This document shows, piece by piece, positions 17,504-26,440 of a DNA stretch of 64,000 bases (position 1 is its first letter; each line of letters begins with the position of its first letter). The position numbers and the translations under genes were made by a program. Under the pieces are notes generated by a model, which saw only the letters and a list, made by a program, of their open reading frames with translations, ran no database searches and was not told the DNA's origin. This DNA is from an uncultured Caulobacterales bacterium (GTDB taxonomy: Bacteria > Pseudomonadota > Alphaproteobacteria > Caulobacterales > Caulobacteraceae). The stretch lies in assembly GCA_903840435.1 (NCBI GenBank), contig CAIMFV010000032.1:62001-126000 (forward strand), written 5' to 3'.

Positions 17504-17917
17504 CTAATTTGTAATCAGCGCCATGGAATTGATGTGGTAGCCAACGAGGCGCGCTTCGCCGGAGGAGCCAATTTTCACCACGAAGGTTTCCTGCGCGTCG
17601 CCGCGTTCGTATTTTGAGGCGAAGCGAACATTCACGAAATGTCCGTTGGACGTGACGTTGTCGTTCACACTGCCTTGAGTTCCGGATTTATAAAGCCCCA
17701 GTTTGCTATGGACCGCCGTCAGAAGCTGGGTCAATTGGGCTTCGGTCGCGGCGGCCTTCATTTGGGCGTCGGAAATTTGATAGATGCGATCAAAATTTCC
17801 CGCATTGATATTCTGATGAAAGGTCTCAATCGCAGACTGAGCCGTTTTGGTATCTTCCGCCAGGGAGCATCCAGTCAGAAGCATCAGACCCGCTATGCCG
17901 ATAATCAATTTTCGCAT
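17504..17917 (-). CDS. Small lipoprotein, DUF4019/DUF3887-like
   Basis: A 137-residue secreted protein. The first 17 residues form a lipoprotein signal with lipobox LLTGCS, so Cys17 would be lipidated and the protein anchored at a membrane facing the periplasm. The rest has an ISDAQMKAAATEAQLTQLL helix followed by strands (FVNVRFASKYERGDAQETFVVKI), an NTF2-like alpha+beta pattern seen in DUF4019 and DUF3887 proteins. GAGGGAAC lies before the ATG as ribosome binding site. It lies just downstream, on the same strand, of the M3 peptidase gene (stop at 17955, 37 bases away). Role unknown; the family call is tentative. Confidence 0.7.
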   Translation of the reverse strand: MRKLIIGIAGLMLLTGCSLAEDTKTAQSAIETFHQNINAGNFDRIYQISDAQMKAAATEAQLTQLLTAVHSKLGLYKSGTQGSVNDNVTSNGHFVNVRFASKYERGDAQETFVVKIGSSGEARLVGYHINSMALITN

Positions 17918-17954
17918 CTGTTCCCTCGCTCTCTCTCGCTTGCGTCACGACCGC

Positions 17955-20060
17955 TCAGTGGGGACCAGCCAAGCCACGCTTGACCAACAGGGGCGTCACT
18001 TCCGGATCATGGCCAACCATGTTTTTGAACATGACCGAATAATCCTCAGTATGTCCACGGGATAGGACAAGGTCGCGAAGTCTTTGGCCATTCTCACGGG
18101 TCATGCCGCCATGGCGCTCGAACCAATCAAAGACATTTTCCTGCAGCATGTCTGTCCAGATATAGGCGTAATACCCTGCTGCGTAGCCCGAGCCCCAAAT
18201 ATGGGCGAAATAGCTGGTGCGATAGCGCGGTGGGATCATGTCGGTAGAGAGGCCGCTCATCGCGAGCGCCTTAGCTTCAAAGGCGTCCACGTCGGTCACA
18301 GGCGCCTCGGCGGAAATAGCGTGCCATGACATGTCGAGTTGAGCGGCTGCGAGAAGTTCGCCAAATGTAAAGCCCTGGTTGAACCTGTCGGCGCGTTTAA
18401 TTTTGTCGATCAGGGCCTGCGGCATGGAAGCGCCGGTCTTGTAGTGATGGGCATAATGGGCGAGCACCCGCGGCTCCATGGCCCAATGTTCATTGAACTG
18501 CGAAGGAAATTCGACAAAGTCTCGGGCGACAGAAGTGCCAGACAGGCTCGCATAGGTTCCATTGGCCAGCAGCCCGTGCAAGCCGTGACCAAATTCGTGG
18601 AACATGGTTCTGACGTCTTCAAAGGTAATCAGCGCAGGTTCACCGGGCGCAGGTTTGGTGAAATTGGCGGTGTTTGAAATGACTGGCCGTGTGCCCAACA
18701 GTTTTGACTGCGGGACAAAGCTGTTCATCCAAGCCCCACCGGCCTTGTTGTCGCGCTTCCAATAATCGAAATAAGCAAGACCCAAGGGTGTTTTATCCGC
18801 ATCAAAGACTTCGTAAACGCGGATGTCGGGGTGAAAGGTTGGGATATCTGTACGTCGCTCAAAGGTCAGGCCGTACATCTGATTGGCGGCGTAAAAGACG
18901 CCATTTTCCAAGACATTCCAGAGTTCGAGATAGGGTTTGGTTTCATTGAGATCGAGGTCGTACTTCGCCTTTCTCACCTTTTCGGCATAAAACTCCCAAT
19001 CCCAAGGCTTGAGGGCAAATCCACCGTGGTCGCTGTCGATGGCGGCTTGCACGGCTTCGGCCTCGCGCACTTGCGAGGCGGCGGTCGGCGCGTCGAGGGC
19101 ATTGAGGAAGGTCTTGGCCGTCTGGGCGGTCTTGGCCATTTGCTGTTCCAGCGAATAGTCGGCCCAGGTCGCATAGCCTAAGAGTTTGGCCTTTTCGGCG
19201 CGAAGGCGTGCGATTTCAAGGATTGCCTGCCGGGTGTCATTGGCGTCGCCTTTTTCAGCCCGGGTCCAGCTGGCCGTAAAGAGCGCCTCGCGGGTTGACC
19301 GATCGCTAAGCCGTGCGATGGCGGGCTGAGAGGTGGTGTTTTGTAACGGCAGCACATACTTGCCGCTCAAGCCCCGGTCGCTCGCATCGCGCGCGGCGGA
19401 TTGGATGTCTCCTGGATCGAGGCCGGCAAGGCTTTCTGGGTGGTCAAGCACCAGAGCACCTGTCTTGGTGGCGGCGAGCAGCTGTTGTCGGAAGCGAATA
19501 CTCGCCGCCGATAGGCTTTTGTTCAGGCTGCGAAGCGTCTCCTGATCGCTGGGTGACAGGTTGGCCCCGGCACGTTCAAATTCCTTTTCGTTGGCTTCGA
19601 GCAGCATCATTTGCTCGGCGGTCAGGTTGAGGGACGCCCGCGACGCATAGAGTGTTTTGATGCGGGCAAAGAGTTTGGCGTTCAGATGGATCGCGTCGCT
19701 ATAGGCGGCGAACTGAGGGCCGAGCGCCGATTGGGCCTTGAGCAATTCCGCATTGGAATTGGCCTGCACCACCTGCGAAAAAGTGGCTTGTGCGCGGGCC
19801 AGCATTTGGCCGCTACGCTCCATAGCCACAATCGTGTTCTCAAAGGTCGGCGGATCGGGGTTGTCGGCAATTTGGCGAATTTCGGCCAGGTGCTCCGCCA
19901 TGCCCGCCTCGATGGCCGGTTGGTAGTCGGTATCTTTGATCTTGTCGAAGGGCGGAGCGTGATAGGGAAGCGGGCTTGGTGTGGCAAACGGATTGGGGGC
20001 CGCGCCCGCGGCGCTGGCCAGCAGAAGCGTCAGTGCCGACACCATCGAAATTCCAGCCAT
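17955..20060 (-). CDS. Exported M3 family metallopeptidase (Dcp/oligopeptidase-like)
   Basis: A zinc oligopeptidase of 701 residues. The ATG at 20060 gives a clean signal peptide (MAGISMVSALTLLLASAAGAA) and has AAGGA upstream; the longer in-frame TTG at 20093 is less likely. The HEFGH zinc site is at residues 488-492, with a Glu ligand expected about 25 residues later in the SVARDFVEFPSQ segment, and FNQGFTFGELLAAAQLDM plus SGYAAGYYAYIWTDML near the end are typical of the peptidyl-dipeptidase Dcp group, which removes dipeptides from C-termini. Export suggests it digests oligopeptides in the periplasm. It is divergently transcribed from the amidohydrolase pair; the gap of 122 bases holds both promoters. 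Confidence 0.92.
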   Translation of the reverse strand: MAGISMVSALTLLLASAAGAAPNPFATPSPLPYHAPPFDKIKDTDYQPAIEAGMAEHLAEIRQIADNPDPPTFENTIVAMERSGQMLARAQATFSQVVQANSNAELLKAQSALGPQFAAYSDAIHLNAKLFARIKTLYASRASLNLTAEQMMLLEANEKEFERAGANLSPSDQETLRSLNKSLSAASIRFRQQLLAATKTGALVLDHPESLAGLDPGDIQSAARDASDRGLSGKYVLPLQNTTSQPAIARLSDRSTREALFTASWTRAEKGDANDTRQAILEIARLRAEKAKLLGYATWADYSLEQQMAKTAQTAKTFLNALDAPTAASQVREAEAVQAAIDSDHGGFALKPWDWEFYAEKVRKAKYDLDLNETKPYLELWNVLENGVFYAANQMYGLTFERRTDIPTFHPDIRVYEVFDADKTPLGLAYFDYWKRDNKAGGAWMNSFVPQSKLLGTRPVISNTANFTKPAPGEPALITFEDVRTMFHEFGHGLHGLLANGTYASLSGTSVARDFVEFPSQFNEHWAMEPRVLAHYAHHYKTGASMPQALIDKIKRADRFNQGFTFGELLAAAQLDMSWHAISAEAPVTDVDAFEAKALAMSGLSTDMIPPRYRTSYFAHIWGSGYAAGYYAYIWTDMLQENVFDWFERHGGMTRENGQRLRDLVLSRGHTEDYSVMFKNMVGHDPEVTPLLVKRGLAGPH

Positions 20061-20182
20061 CCTAAACGTCCTTGCAGCTCGGCGCCGCACCAAGGGGCTC
20101 CATCCCTAACTCTATCCGGACATGGCGGCGGATGTCGATGGCGCTGGACAGGGCCCACGAAACTCGATTTGATCCGCCTTTG

Positions 20183-21706
20183 ATGCGGAGGTCACGGGTG
20201 GTTCGATTAGGTCTCGTTGGCGCTATGGCGCTGTGCTTAGGCGGGTGCGCCGTGACGGTGAACGGTCAGGTTGACGCGACAGGCGCGACGCCAACCGTGG
20301 GGGCAAGGGGGTCGGACGCGCCCTCGACTGCCCAGGCCGCTAAGGCCTTGCCGATTGGACTGGACCCTTGGGCCAATCCTGATCCCTTTCCCTCGACCTA
20401 TAGGCCGATGCCCTCGGTTCCGACCGCCATTGTCGGTGCACGGCTGCTGACGGGAACGGGCGAAGAAATCGACGACGCCACCCTGGTGATGCGCGAGGGC
20501 AAGATCGTTTCCGTCCTTGCCCATGGCGCCGCGCCACCGGATACTGTGGTGATCCATGCAGACGGCAAATGGGTGACGCCCGGCATTATCGATCCTCACA
20601 GTCATTTGGGCGTCTATGCCTCGCCGGGCGTGCAGGCCATGTCGGACGGCAATGAAGCGGTTTCGCCAAACACCGCCTATGTTTGGGCGGAACACTCGGT
20701 TTGGCCCCAAGATCCCGGCTTCAACCGCGCCCTAGCAGGCGGTGTCACGACGCTGCAGATCCTTCCCGGGTCTGCCAATCTCTTTGGCGGTCGCTCGGTC
20801 GTGGTGAAAAATGCGCCGTCGACCACGACCCAGGCGATGAAATTCCCCGGCGCGCCCTATGGCCTGAAAATGGCCTGTGGTGAAAATCCAAAGAGCGTCT
20901 ATGGCCACAAGGACGGTCCCCAGACCCTGATGGGCAATGTGGCGGGCTACCGGAAGGCCTGGATCGAGGCGGCGGACTACGTGCGCAAATGGGATGACTA
21001 TCACGCCAAGATCGCCAAGGGAGAAAAGGCCGATCCGCCTATCCGCAACCTGACGCTCGATACCTTGGGCGGGGTTTTGAAGGGTCAGATCTTGGTCCAG
21101 AACCATTGCTATCGTGCCGACGAAATGGGCGAGATGCTCGATATAGCGCGCGAGTTCGGCTACCACATCTCCGCCTTCCACCATGCCTCTGAGGCCTACA
21201 AGATTGCGCCTCTGCTGGCCAAGGAAGGGGTTTGCATCGACACTTGGTCCCAGTGGTGGGGCTTTAAGATGGAAAGCTTCGACGGGATCGAGGAAAACGC
21301 CGCCATGGTCGACGCGGCGGGCGGGTGCGCCATTGTTCACTCTGACGACGCCCATCTCATCCAACATTTGAATGTCGAAGCCGGGCTTGCCATGGCCGCG
21401 GGTAACCGCGTCGGCCTGAAAATTACGCCAGCGCGCGCCATTCGCTGGATCACCGCCAATCCGGCCAAATCGCTTGGCGTTCTCGATAAGGTCGGGACGC
21501 TTGAGCCCGGCAAGATGGCGGACCTGGTGATCTGGAGCGCTGATCCGTTCAGCGTCTATGCCAAGGCCGAGAAGGTCTATCTGGACGGTGCGCTCGCCTA
21601 TGATCGCAACGACCCTAAATTCCAACCCAAGAGCGACTTTGAGCTTGGCCAGCCCAATGGGCGGGTCCCTGGCAATGGCCCGCAAACCCCAGGAGCGGCG
21701 CACTAA
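20183..21706 (+). CDS. Lipoprotein amidohydrolase (imidazolonepropionase-like)
   Basis: A 507-residue metal-dependent hydrolase in the amidohydrolase superfamily, probably anchored as a lipoprotein: with the ATG at 20183 the start is a signal with lipobox CLGGC, Cys22. Metal ligands are visible as DPHSHLG (HxH of strand 1), His in LVQNHCYRADE, His in SAFHHASE and the Asp in HSDDAH. The C-terminal GTLEPGKMADLVIWSADPF is the composite beta domain. Longer in-frame starts at 20072-20138 would bury the signal, so they are not preferred. The stop overlaps the next amidohydrolase start by one base (TAATG), pointing to a co-translated pair. Substrate class (cyclic amides or dipeptides) cannot be fixed. 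Confidence 0.88.
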   Translation: MRRSRVVRLGLVGAMALCLGGCAVTVNGQVDATGATPTVGARGSDAPSTAQAAKALPIGLDPWANPDPFPSTYRPMPSVPTAIVGARLLTGTGEEIDDATLVMREGKIVSVLAHGAAPPDTVVIHADGKWVTPGIIDPHSHLGVYASPGVQAMSDGNEAVSPNTAYVWAEHSVWPQDPGFNRALAGGVTTLQILPGSANLFGGRSVVVKNAPSTTTQAMKFPGAPYGLKMACGENPKSVYGHKDGPQTLMGNVAGYRKAWIEAADYVRKWDDYHAKIAKGEKADPPIRNLTLDTLGGVLKGQILVQNHCYRADEMGEMLDIAREFGYHISAFHHASEAYKIAPLLAKEGVCIDTWSQWWGFKMESFDGIEENAAMVDAAGGCAIVHSDDAHLIQHLNVEAGLAMAAGNRVGLKITPARAIRWITANPAKSLGVLDKVGTLEPGKMADLVIWSADPFSVYAKAEKVYLDGALAYDRNDPKFQPKSDFELGQPNGRVPGNGPQTPGAAH

Positions 21707-23004
21707 TGCTCAAGCTTGCCACCCTCGCCGCGGTCAGCGGCCTAGCCCTCTTCGCCGCTTCGACCAGCAGCGCCGAAACGGTGTTGATCGAAAATGCTCA
21801 TATCTATTCCGAAGGTTCAGCGGGAGACTTAGCGCGCGGGGCGATCCTGGTGCGTGACGGCAAGATTGCCGCAATCGGGCCCGAGGTCAAAGCCCCGCCG
21901 GGCGTCAAACGGCTGGATGTCGGGGGTCGGATTGTCACCCCCGGACTGATTGTGACCGGCGCCGGTGTCGGGCTGGATGAAATCGAACAGGTGTCGCCAA
22001 CGCAAGACTCTGGTGTTGAAGCCGGTCCGCTCAGCGCCGGGCTTGATCTGCAATATGGACTTAACCCGGACTCGACCGTGATCCCGATATTGCGCCTGAC
22101 CGGAGCGACCTCGGCCGTCGCCGAACCCACCTTGGCGCGAACCAAGGCTGAAACCCATCCCCAGCTCTTCTTAGGGCAGGCGGCGGGTGTCAGCCTCGGC
22201 GGTCAGGCCGATATGCTGATCAAGAGTAAGATCGCCATGGGGCTTGTTGGCGGCGAGCAGGGGGCTGCTTTGGCCGGTGGCTCGCGGGCGGCGTTTCTGG
22301 TGGAATTGAAAGCCCAACTCGACGAAGCCCGCGCCTATGCCAAGGCGCGCAAAGGGTTTTCAGATAGCCAGGCGCTCGGACTGACAAGGGCCGACCTCGA
22401 GGCGCTGATCCCGGTGGTTGAGGGGCGCGAACCCCTTTATGTCGCCGTCCATCGGGCTGCCGATATTCGGCAGATGCTGAAGTTCGCGCAGGACGAACAT
22501 CTGAAGCTGATCTTGGCCGGAGCCGAGGAGGGCTGGCGGGTGGCGCATGAGATCGCGGCCGCGAACGTGCCTGTAGTGATCGATGGCGACGAAGACCTGC
22601 CTTCAAGTTTCGAAGCCCTGGGCTCGACCTTGGAAAATGCGGCCAGACTTCAGGCGGCCGGCGTCAAGGTTAGCCTGCATGGACCAGGCCTTCTAACCGG
22701 CGGCAAGACCATCCGCTTGGCGGCGGGTCGCGCGGTTGCCTATGGCCTTCCCTGGGGCGAGGCGCTGGCGGCGATCACGATCAACCCCGCCCGCGCCTTT
22801 GGATTGGCAGGCGAGGTCGGATCGCTCGAGGTTGGCAAGTCAGCCGACATTGTAGTCTGGGACGGCGATCCTTTGGATACCCAAGGCGCGCCCTATGTGG
22901 TTCTGATCAAGGGCGAGCGTCAGGCCCTCACCTCGCGCCAAACCGCGCTACGCGACCGCTATCTAAAGCCAGACAACGGCTTGCCGCCCCAATATCGGCA
23001 ATAG
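21706..23004 (+). CDS. Exported amidohydrolase-like protein lacking the HxH metal site
   Basis: A 432-residue paralog of the preceding gene, exported by a signal peptide (MLKLATLAAVSGLALFAAST). It keeps the N-terminal strands with VRDGKIAAIGPEV, and the C-terminal GEVGSLEVGKSADIVVWDGDP domain, but where the family has PGxIDxHxH it reads VTPGLIVTGAGVGLDE: both first-strand histidines are gone. Remaining histidines (YVAVHRAAD, KVSLHGPG) do not restore an obvious site. It is therefore a probable pseudoenzyme or a subunit working with the upstream active protein. The one-base overlap of the two genes supports equal production of both. Known paired amidohydrolases of this type have been seen by gene order; the role of the degenerate partner is inference. 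Confidence 0.84.
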   Translation: MLKLATLAAVSGLALFAASTSSAETVLIENAHIYSEGSAGDLARGAILVRDGKIAAIGPEVKAPPGVKRLDVGGRIVTPGLIVTGAGVGLDEIEQVSPTQDSGVEAGPLSAGLDLQYGLNPDSTVIPILRLTGATSAVAEPTLARTKAETHPQLFLGQAAGVSLGGQADMLIKSKIAMGLVGGEQGAALAGGSRAAFLVELKAQLDEARAYAKARKGFSDSQALGLTRADLEALIPVVEGREPLYVAVHRAADIRQMLKFAQDEHLKLILAGAEEGWRVAHEIAAANVPVVIDGDEDLPSSFEALGSTLENAARLQAAGVKVSLHGPGLLTGGKTIRLAAGRAVAYGLPWGEALAAITINPARAFGLAGEVGSLEVGKSADIVVWDGDPLDTQGAPYVVLIKGERQALTSRQTALRDRYLKPDNGLPPQYRQ

Positions 23005-23081
23005 GGCAGGTGGAGGTGTGAGCGGACTTTTTGCCGCCTACGCTCATCTGTGAAAAAAATCTGTCGCACCTCGTCTCTATA

Positions 23082-23100
23082 GCTCGCCAACTTGGCGAGC
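23082..23100. promoter_or_regulatory. 19-base perfect palindrome before phosphonate operon
   Basis: GCTCGCCAA, one central C, then TTGGCGAGC: a perfect 9+1+9 inverted repeat 73 bases upstream of the FAD oxidase start. CTATAG directly precedes it and could be a -10 element, which would put the palindrome at the transcription start, a classic repressor position. It could alternatively act as a terminator stem for the amidohydrolase pair, but there is no T-tract. Confidence 0.5.
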
Positions 23101-23172
23101 CGCTAAGGGGGCGTCCAAAGGGGCGGCGCCTTGGGTGGGCCAGCTTCGGTTCGATTGGCGATAGGGCGCTTT

Positions 23173-24318
23173 ATGACCTCGCAAGGGTTTGATTTGGCTG
23201 TGGTGGGCGGCGGTGTGCTTGGCTTGGCGCACGCCTATGTGGCGGCCAAGGCGGGCAAGCAGGTCTGTATTATCGAGCGCGACGCGCGCGCCAATGGCGC
23301 TTCGATCCGCAATTTTGGCTTCATTACGGTTACCGGGCAAGAGCGCGGCGAAAGCTGGCGGCTGGCCCGCCGGACCCGCGATATCTGGGTGGAGCTTGCC
23401 GAACCTGCCAAGCTGAGGCTTGAGCACCAGGGGCTTTATGTGACAGCGCGGTCGAAAGAAGCGGTCCGCGTCATTGAGGCGTTTTTAGCCACAGAGATGG
23501 GTGAGGGATGCGGCATCCTCCCCCCAGACCGCTTTCGGGAGGTGTGCGGCGGCTTTGGCGGACCGGATCTGCAAGCCGCACTCTATAGCCCTCACGAAGT
23601 TCGCGTCGAAAGCCGCGTCGCCATTCCCGCCCTGAGCGCCTATCTGCGCGAGGTTTTGGGTGTGGTCTTTTTCAACGAGACCGTGGTCTTTTCCGCCAGT
23701 CCGCCGAAGCTCGAAACCTCACGCGGCCCGATTTACGCCGAGGCTGTGGTCGTCTGTCCCGGCGACGATTTTGTCACGCTCTATGCGGATCGGATCGCTG
23801 CGTATCGCTTGCGCAAATGTCGGCTTTCGATGTTAAGGCTTGCCGCTCCGGGCTTTCGTTTGCCGGGGGCGCTCATGTCAGATCTGAGCCTGACCCGTTA
23901 TCGCGGCTATGCCGCCTTGCCCGAGGCGAAGGCGCTCGAACAGGTCCTGCGCGTTGAGCAGAACAGCCATTACGCCAATGGCGTCCACCTGATTGTGGTC
24001 CAGGGTGAAGATGACAGCTTGGTGGTCGGCGATAGCCACCACTATGACCACCTACCTGCGCCCTTCGCCCCTGCGGACGCGGAAAGCGACATTCTCGATG
24101 AGTATCGCCGCGCTTTCGGGCAAGCGCCGCCCGAGGTGCGAGAGCGGTGGACTGGCATCTATGCGGTCGCCGACGACCGCACCTTTTTGATCGACACGCC
24201 TGAGCCAAATGTTCGGCTGGCGATTGTCACCAGCGGCACCGGCGCCTCAACCGGCTTTGGCATTGCTGAACGTGTGTTGAAAGACCTTCTCGCCCTCGAA
24301 CTGGAGTTTGCCCAATGA
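23173..24318 (+). CDS. FAD-dependent oxidoreductase of phosphonate catabolism (TIGR03364-type)
   Basis: A DAO-family flavoenzyme of 381 residues. The FAD-binding Rossmann motif VVGGGVLGLAHAYVAA is at about 9-24, with E-R-D at the end of the second strand, and GTGASTGFGIA near the C-terminus closes the flavin site. NGASIRNFGFITVTGQ is the feature of the TIGR03364 group, which recurs in phosphonate operons and is linked to oxidation of 2-aminoethylphosphonate or its N-alkyl forms to phosphonoacetaldehyde. The next gene, phnX, uses exactly that product. ATG at 23173 has AGGG 7 bases before it; the upstream TTG at 23131 is rejected. The stop overlaps the phnX start by 4 bases. Confidence 0.87.
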   Translation: MTSQGFDLAVVGGGVLGLAHAYVAAKAGKQVCIIERDARANGASIRNFGFITVTGQERGESWRLARRTRDIWVELAEPAKLRLEHQGLYVTARSKEAVRVIEAFLATEMGEGCGILPPDRFREVCGGFGGPDLQAALYSPHEVRVESRVAIPALSAYLREVLGVVFFNETVVFSASPPKLETSRGPIYAEAVVVCPGDDFVTLYADRIAAYRLRKCRLSMLRLAAPGFRLPGALMSDLSLTRYRGYAALPEAKALEQVLRVEQNSHYANGVHLIVVQGEDDSLVVGDSHHYDHLPAPFAPADAESDILDEYRRAFGQAPPEVRERWTGIYAVADDRTFLIDTPEPNVRLAIVTSGTGASTGFGIAERVLKDLLALELEFAQ

Positions 24319-25112
24319 GTTTCCCGGTAAAGGCAATCGTCTTCGATTGGGCGGGGACGATGATTGATCACGGCTGCATGGCGCCGGTGGAGGCCCTGGT
24401 CGATGTGTTCGCCAGCGAAGGGCTTACCCTGTCGGAAGCCGAAGCGCGCCGCGATATGGGCAAGGCTAAGCTGGATCATTTGCGCGCCATCCTCGCCGCG
24501 CCGGAAATGGCGCAACAATGGACCGCACATAAGGGGATGCTCCCGAGCGAAGACGATGTGGCCCACCTCTATGCCAAGCTTGAACCGGCGATGACGGCGG
24601 CGGCGGCAAAGAGCGCGCGGTTGATCCCTGGTGTGGTCGAGCTTGTGGCGGGCTTGCGCGAACTTGGGGTGAAGATCGGGTCGGGCACCGGATATACCCG
24701 CGAAATGATGGCGGACATTTTGCCCGCCGCAGCCGAGCAGGGCTATGCGCCGGACGTGGTCGTCTGTGCCGGCGAGACCCCCACAGGTCGGCCAGCACCC
24801 TTAATGACGTGGAAGGCGCTGATCGCGCTCGACGCCTGGCCCGCGCGGGCTTGCATCAAGGTCGACGATGCGGCGGTGGGAATTGAAGAAGGGCGGTTGG
24901 CAGGCTGTTGGACCGTGGGTCTATCGGCTTCCGGTAATGGCGTGGGCCTTGATCGTGACAGTTTGAACGCCCTGGCGCCCGAGGTGCGACAGGCGAAGAT
25001 CGCTGCGGCTGAAGCTGAACTGCGCGAGGCGGGCGCGGACTTTGTCATCGAAGACGTCTCCCAGCTCTTGCCTGTGGTCCACGAAATCGCCCGGCGGATC
25101 ACCGCAGGATGA
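24315..25112 (+). CDS. phnX: Phosphonoacetaldehyde hydrolase
   Basis: PhnX breaks the C-P bond of phosphonoacetaldehyde, giving acetaldehyde and phosphate. The 265 residues have the HAD-superfamily nucleophile loop FDWAGTMID with Asp11, the cap-domain lysine Lys52 in MGKAKLDHL that forms the Schiff base with the substrate (aligned by context with Lys53 of the Bacillus cereus enzyme), and the C-terminal acidic loop KVDDAAVGIEEG. TGYTREMM and ETPTGRPAP are also highly characteristic. Start and stop overlap the neighbouring genes by 4 bases each, so expression is tightly coupled to the oxidase and the permease. Confidence 0.94.
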   Translation: MSFPVKAIVFDWAGTMIDHGCMAPVEALVDVFASEGLTLSEAEARRDMGKAKLDHLRAILAAPEMAQQWTAHKGMLPSEDDVAHLYAKLEPAMTAAAAKSARLIPGVVELVAGLRELGVKIGSGTGYTREMMADILPAAAEQGYAPDVVVCAGETPTGRPAPLMTWKALIALDAWPARACIKVDDAAVGIEEGRLAGCWTVGLSASGNGVGLDRDSLNALAPEVRQAKIAAAEAELREAGADFVIEDVSQLLPVVHEIARRITAG

Positions 25113-26440
25113 GCGAGATCGCCGCTCCCCGGTTGACCTCACCACTTGCCTGGCTGCGCCGGTGGCTTGAACGGGCCCCAACGCCGGTCTTTGCGCTCTA
25201 TGGCGGTGTCATGGCCTTTGGCGCCTATTTCGCCATGTACGCATTCCGTAAACCCTTCACCGTGGCCCACTATGCCGAAGCCGCACCTGTCCTGGTCAAG
25301 TATAAGATCGCCTTGGTGATCGCCCAGGTGTTTGGCTATGCCCTGTCGAAGCTTGCGGGCGTCAAGGTGATCTCTGAGATGGCGCCCCATCGACGCGCCG
25401 TTGGCATCTTGGTGCTGATCGGCGCAGCCGAGCTCGCCCTGGTGCTGTTTGCGCTTATCCCCGCGCCGTTCAATATCGCCTGCCTGTTCGTCAATGGCTT
25501 AGCGCTGGGCATGATCTGGGGGTTGGTCTTCGGCTTTTTAGAGGGGCGTCGCGTCTCGGAAGTCTTGGGCGCCATCCTGTGCACCAGCTTCATCGTCTCG
25601 TCGGGCGTGGTCAAATCCGCCGGCGAGAGTGTGCTCCTGCAAGGCTGGGCGAACGAATATTGGATGCCTGCGGTCACGGGCCTGCTCTTCACACCCCTCC
25701 TGCTTCTCTGCGTCTTTGGTTTGGCGGCTATGCCCCCGCCGTCGGCGGAAGACGAGAGGCTGAGGGTGGCGCGACAGCCCATGGATGCACAGGGCCGCAG
25801 AGCCATGTTTTTAAGCTTTGCGCCGGGCCTGATCGCCTTGATCATCGCCTATGTTTGTTTGACCGCCCTGCGGGATTTTCGTGACAATTTCGCCGCCGAG
25901 ATTTGGACCGGCTTGGGGTTCAAAAACGACGCCCAGATTTTCACCTATTCCGAAATGCCGGTTGCGGCGATTGTGCTGGTGATGTTGGCGCTGGTGATGT
26001 TCGTAAAGGACAATCGTCTCGCCTTTACCGCCAACCTTGCCTTGGTTGGACTGGGTCTCGCCCTATCGGGTCTATCGACCTTGGCCTTTTCAACCCACCT
26101 GATCGGCGGTGTCGCCTGGATGATCGCATTGGGGGCTGGCCTCTATCTCGCCTACACACCTTTCAATGGTTTGATATTTGATCGCTTTATCGCGGCGAGC
26201 GGTCGCAGCGGAAATGCAGGCTATTTAATCTATGTGGCTGACGCTTGCGGCTATGCCAGCTCGGTTGCCTTGCTCCTGTTCCGCAACTTCGCCGGGATGC
26301 AGATGTCATGGGTCGCGTTTTTGATGGCCATTGCCTATGCCACCTCCCTCATCGGCCTCGTGTTGGTGGCGGCGGCGGGGGTCTATTTTTTCGGCAATTT
26401 GCATGTGAGTCCGACAGATGCTCAACCTGACCAACCTTGA
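25109..26440 (+). CDS. DUF5690 family transporter (MFS-like)
   Basis: An integral membrane protein of 443 residues with about twelve hydrophobic segments. The signature YGGVMAFGAYFAMYAFRKPF near residues 30-50 identifies DUF5690, a group of MFS-like permeases often found in phosphonate gene sets. A second half with IAASGRSGNAGYLIYVADACGY is typical. Likely role: uptake of 2-aminoethylphosphonate or a related organophosphonate across the inner membrane, replacing the ABC system phnSTUV; this comes from context rather than direct motif evidence. ATGA overlap with phnX upstream and a 23-base overlap with the HD gene downstream. Confidence 0.85.
   Translation: MSEIAAPRLTSPLAWLRRWLERAPTPVFALYGGVMAFGAYFAMYAFRKPFTVAHYAEAAPVLVKYKIALVIAQVFGYALSKLAGVKVISEMAPHRRAVGILVLIGAAELALVLFALIPAPFNIACLFVNGLALGMIWGLVFGFLEGRRVSEVLGAILCTSFIVSSGVVKSAGESVLLQGWANEYWMPAVTGLLFTPLLLLCVFGLAAMPPPSAEDERLRVARQPMDAQGRRAMFLSFAPGLIALIIAYVCLTALRDFRDNFAAEIWTGLGFKNDAQIFTYSEMPVAAIVLVMLALVMFVKDNRLAFTANLALVGLGLALSGLSTLAFSTHLIGGVAWMIALGAGLYLAYTPFNGLIFDRFIAASGRSGNAGYLIYVADACGYASSVALLLFRNFAGMQMSWVAFLMAIAYATSLIGLVLVAAAGVYFFGNLHVSPTDAQPDQP

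Noticed and set aside
20732-21703. A 323-codon minus-strand open frame inside the first amidohydrolase gene
   Set aside because: Antisense shadow of a gene with clear metal-site motifs; no family features.
23048-23067. Possible Pho box before the phosphonate operon (CTGTGAA ... CTGTCGC)
   Set aside because: The two half-sites are 13 bases apart instead of 11 and both deviate from consensus.
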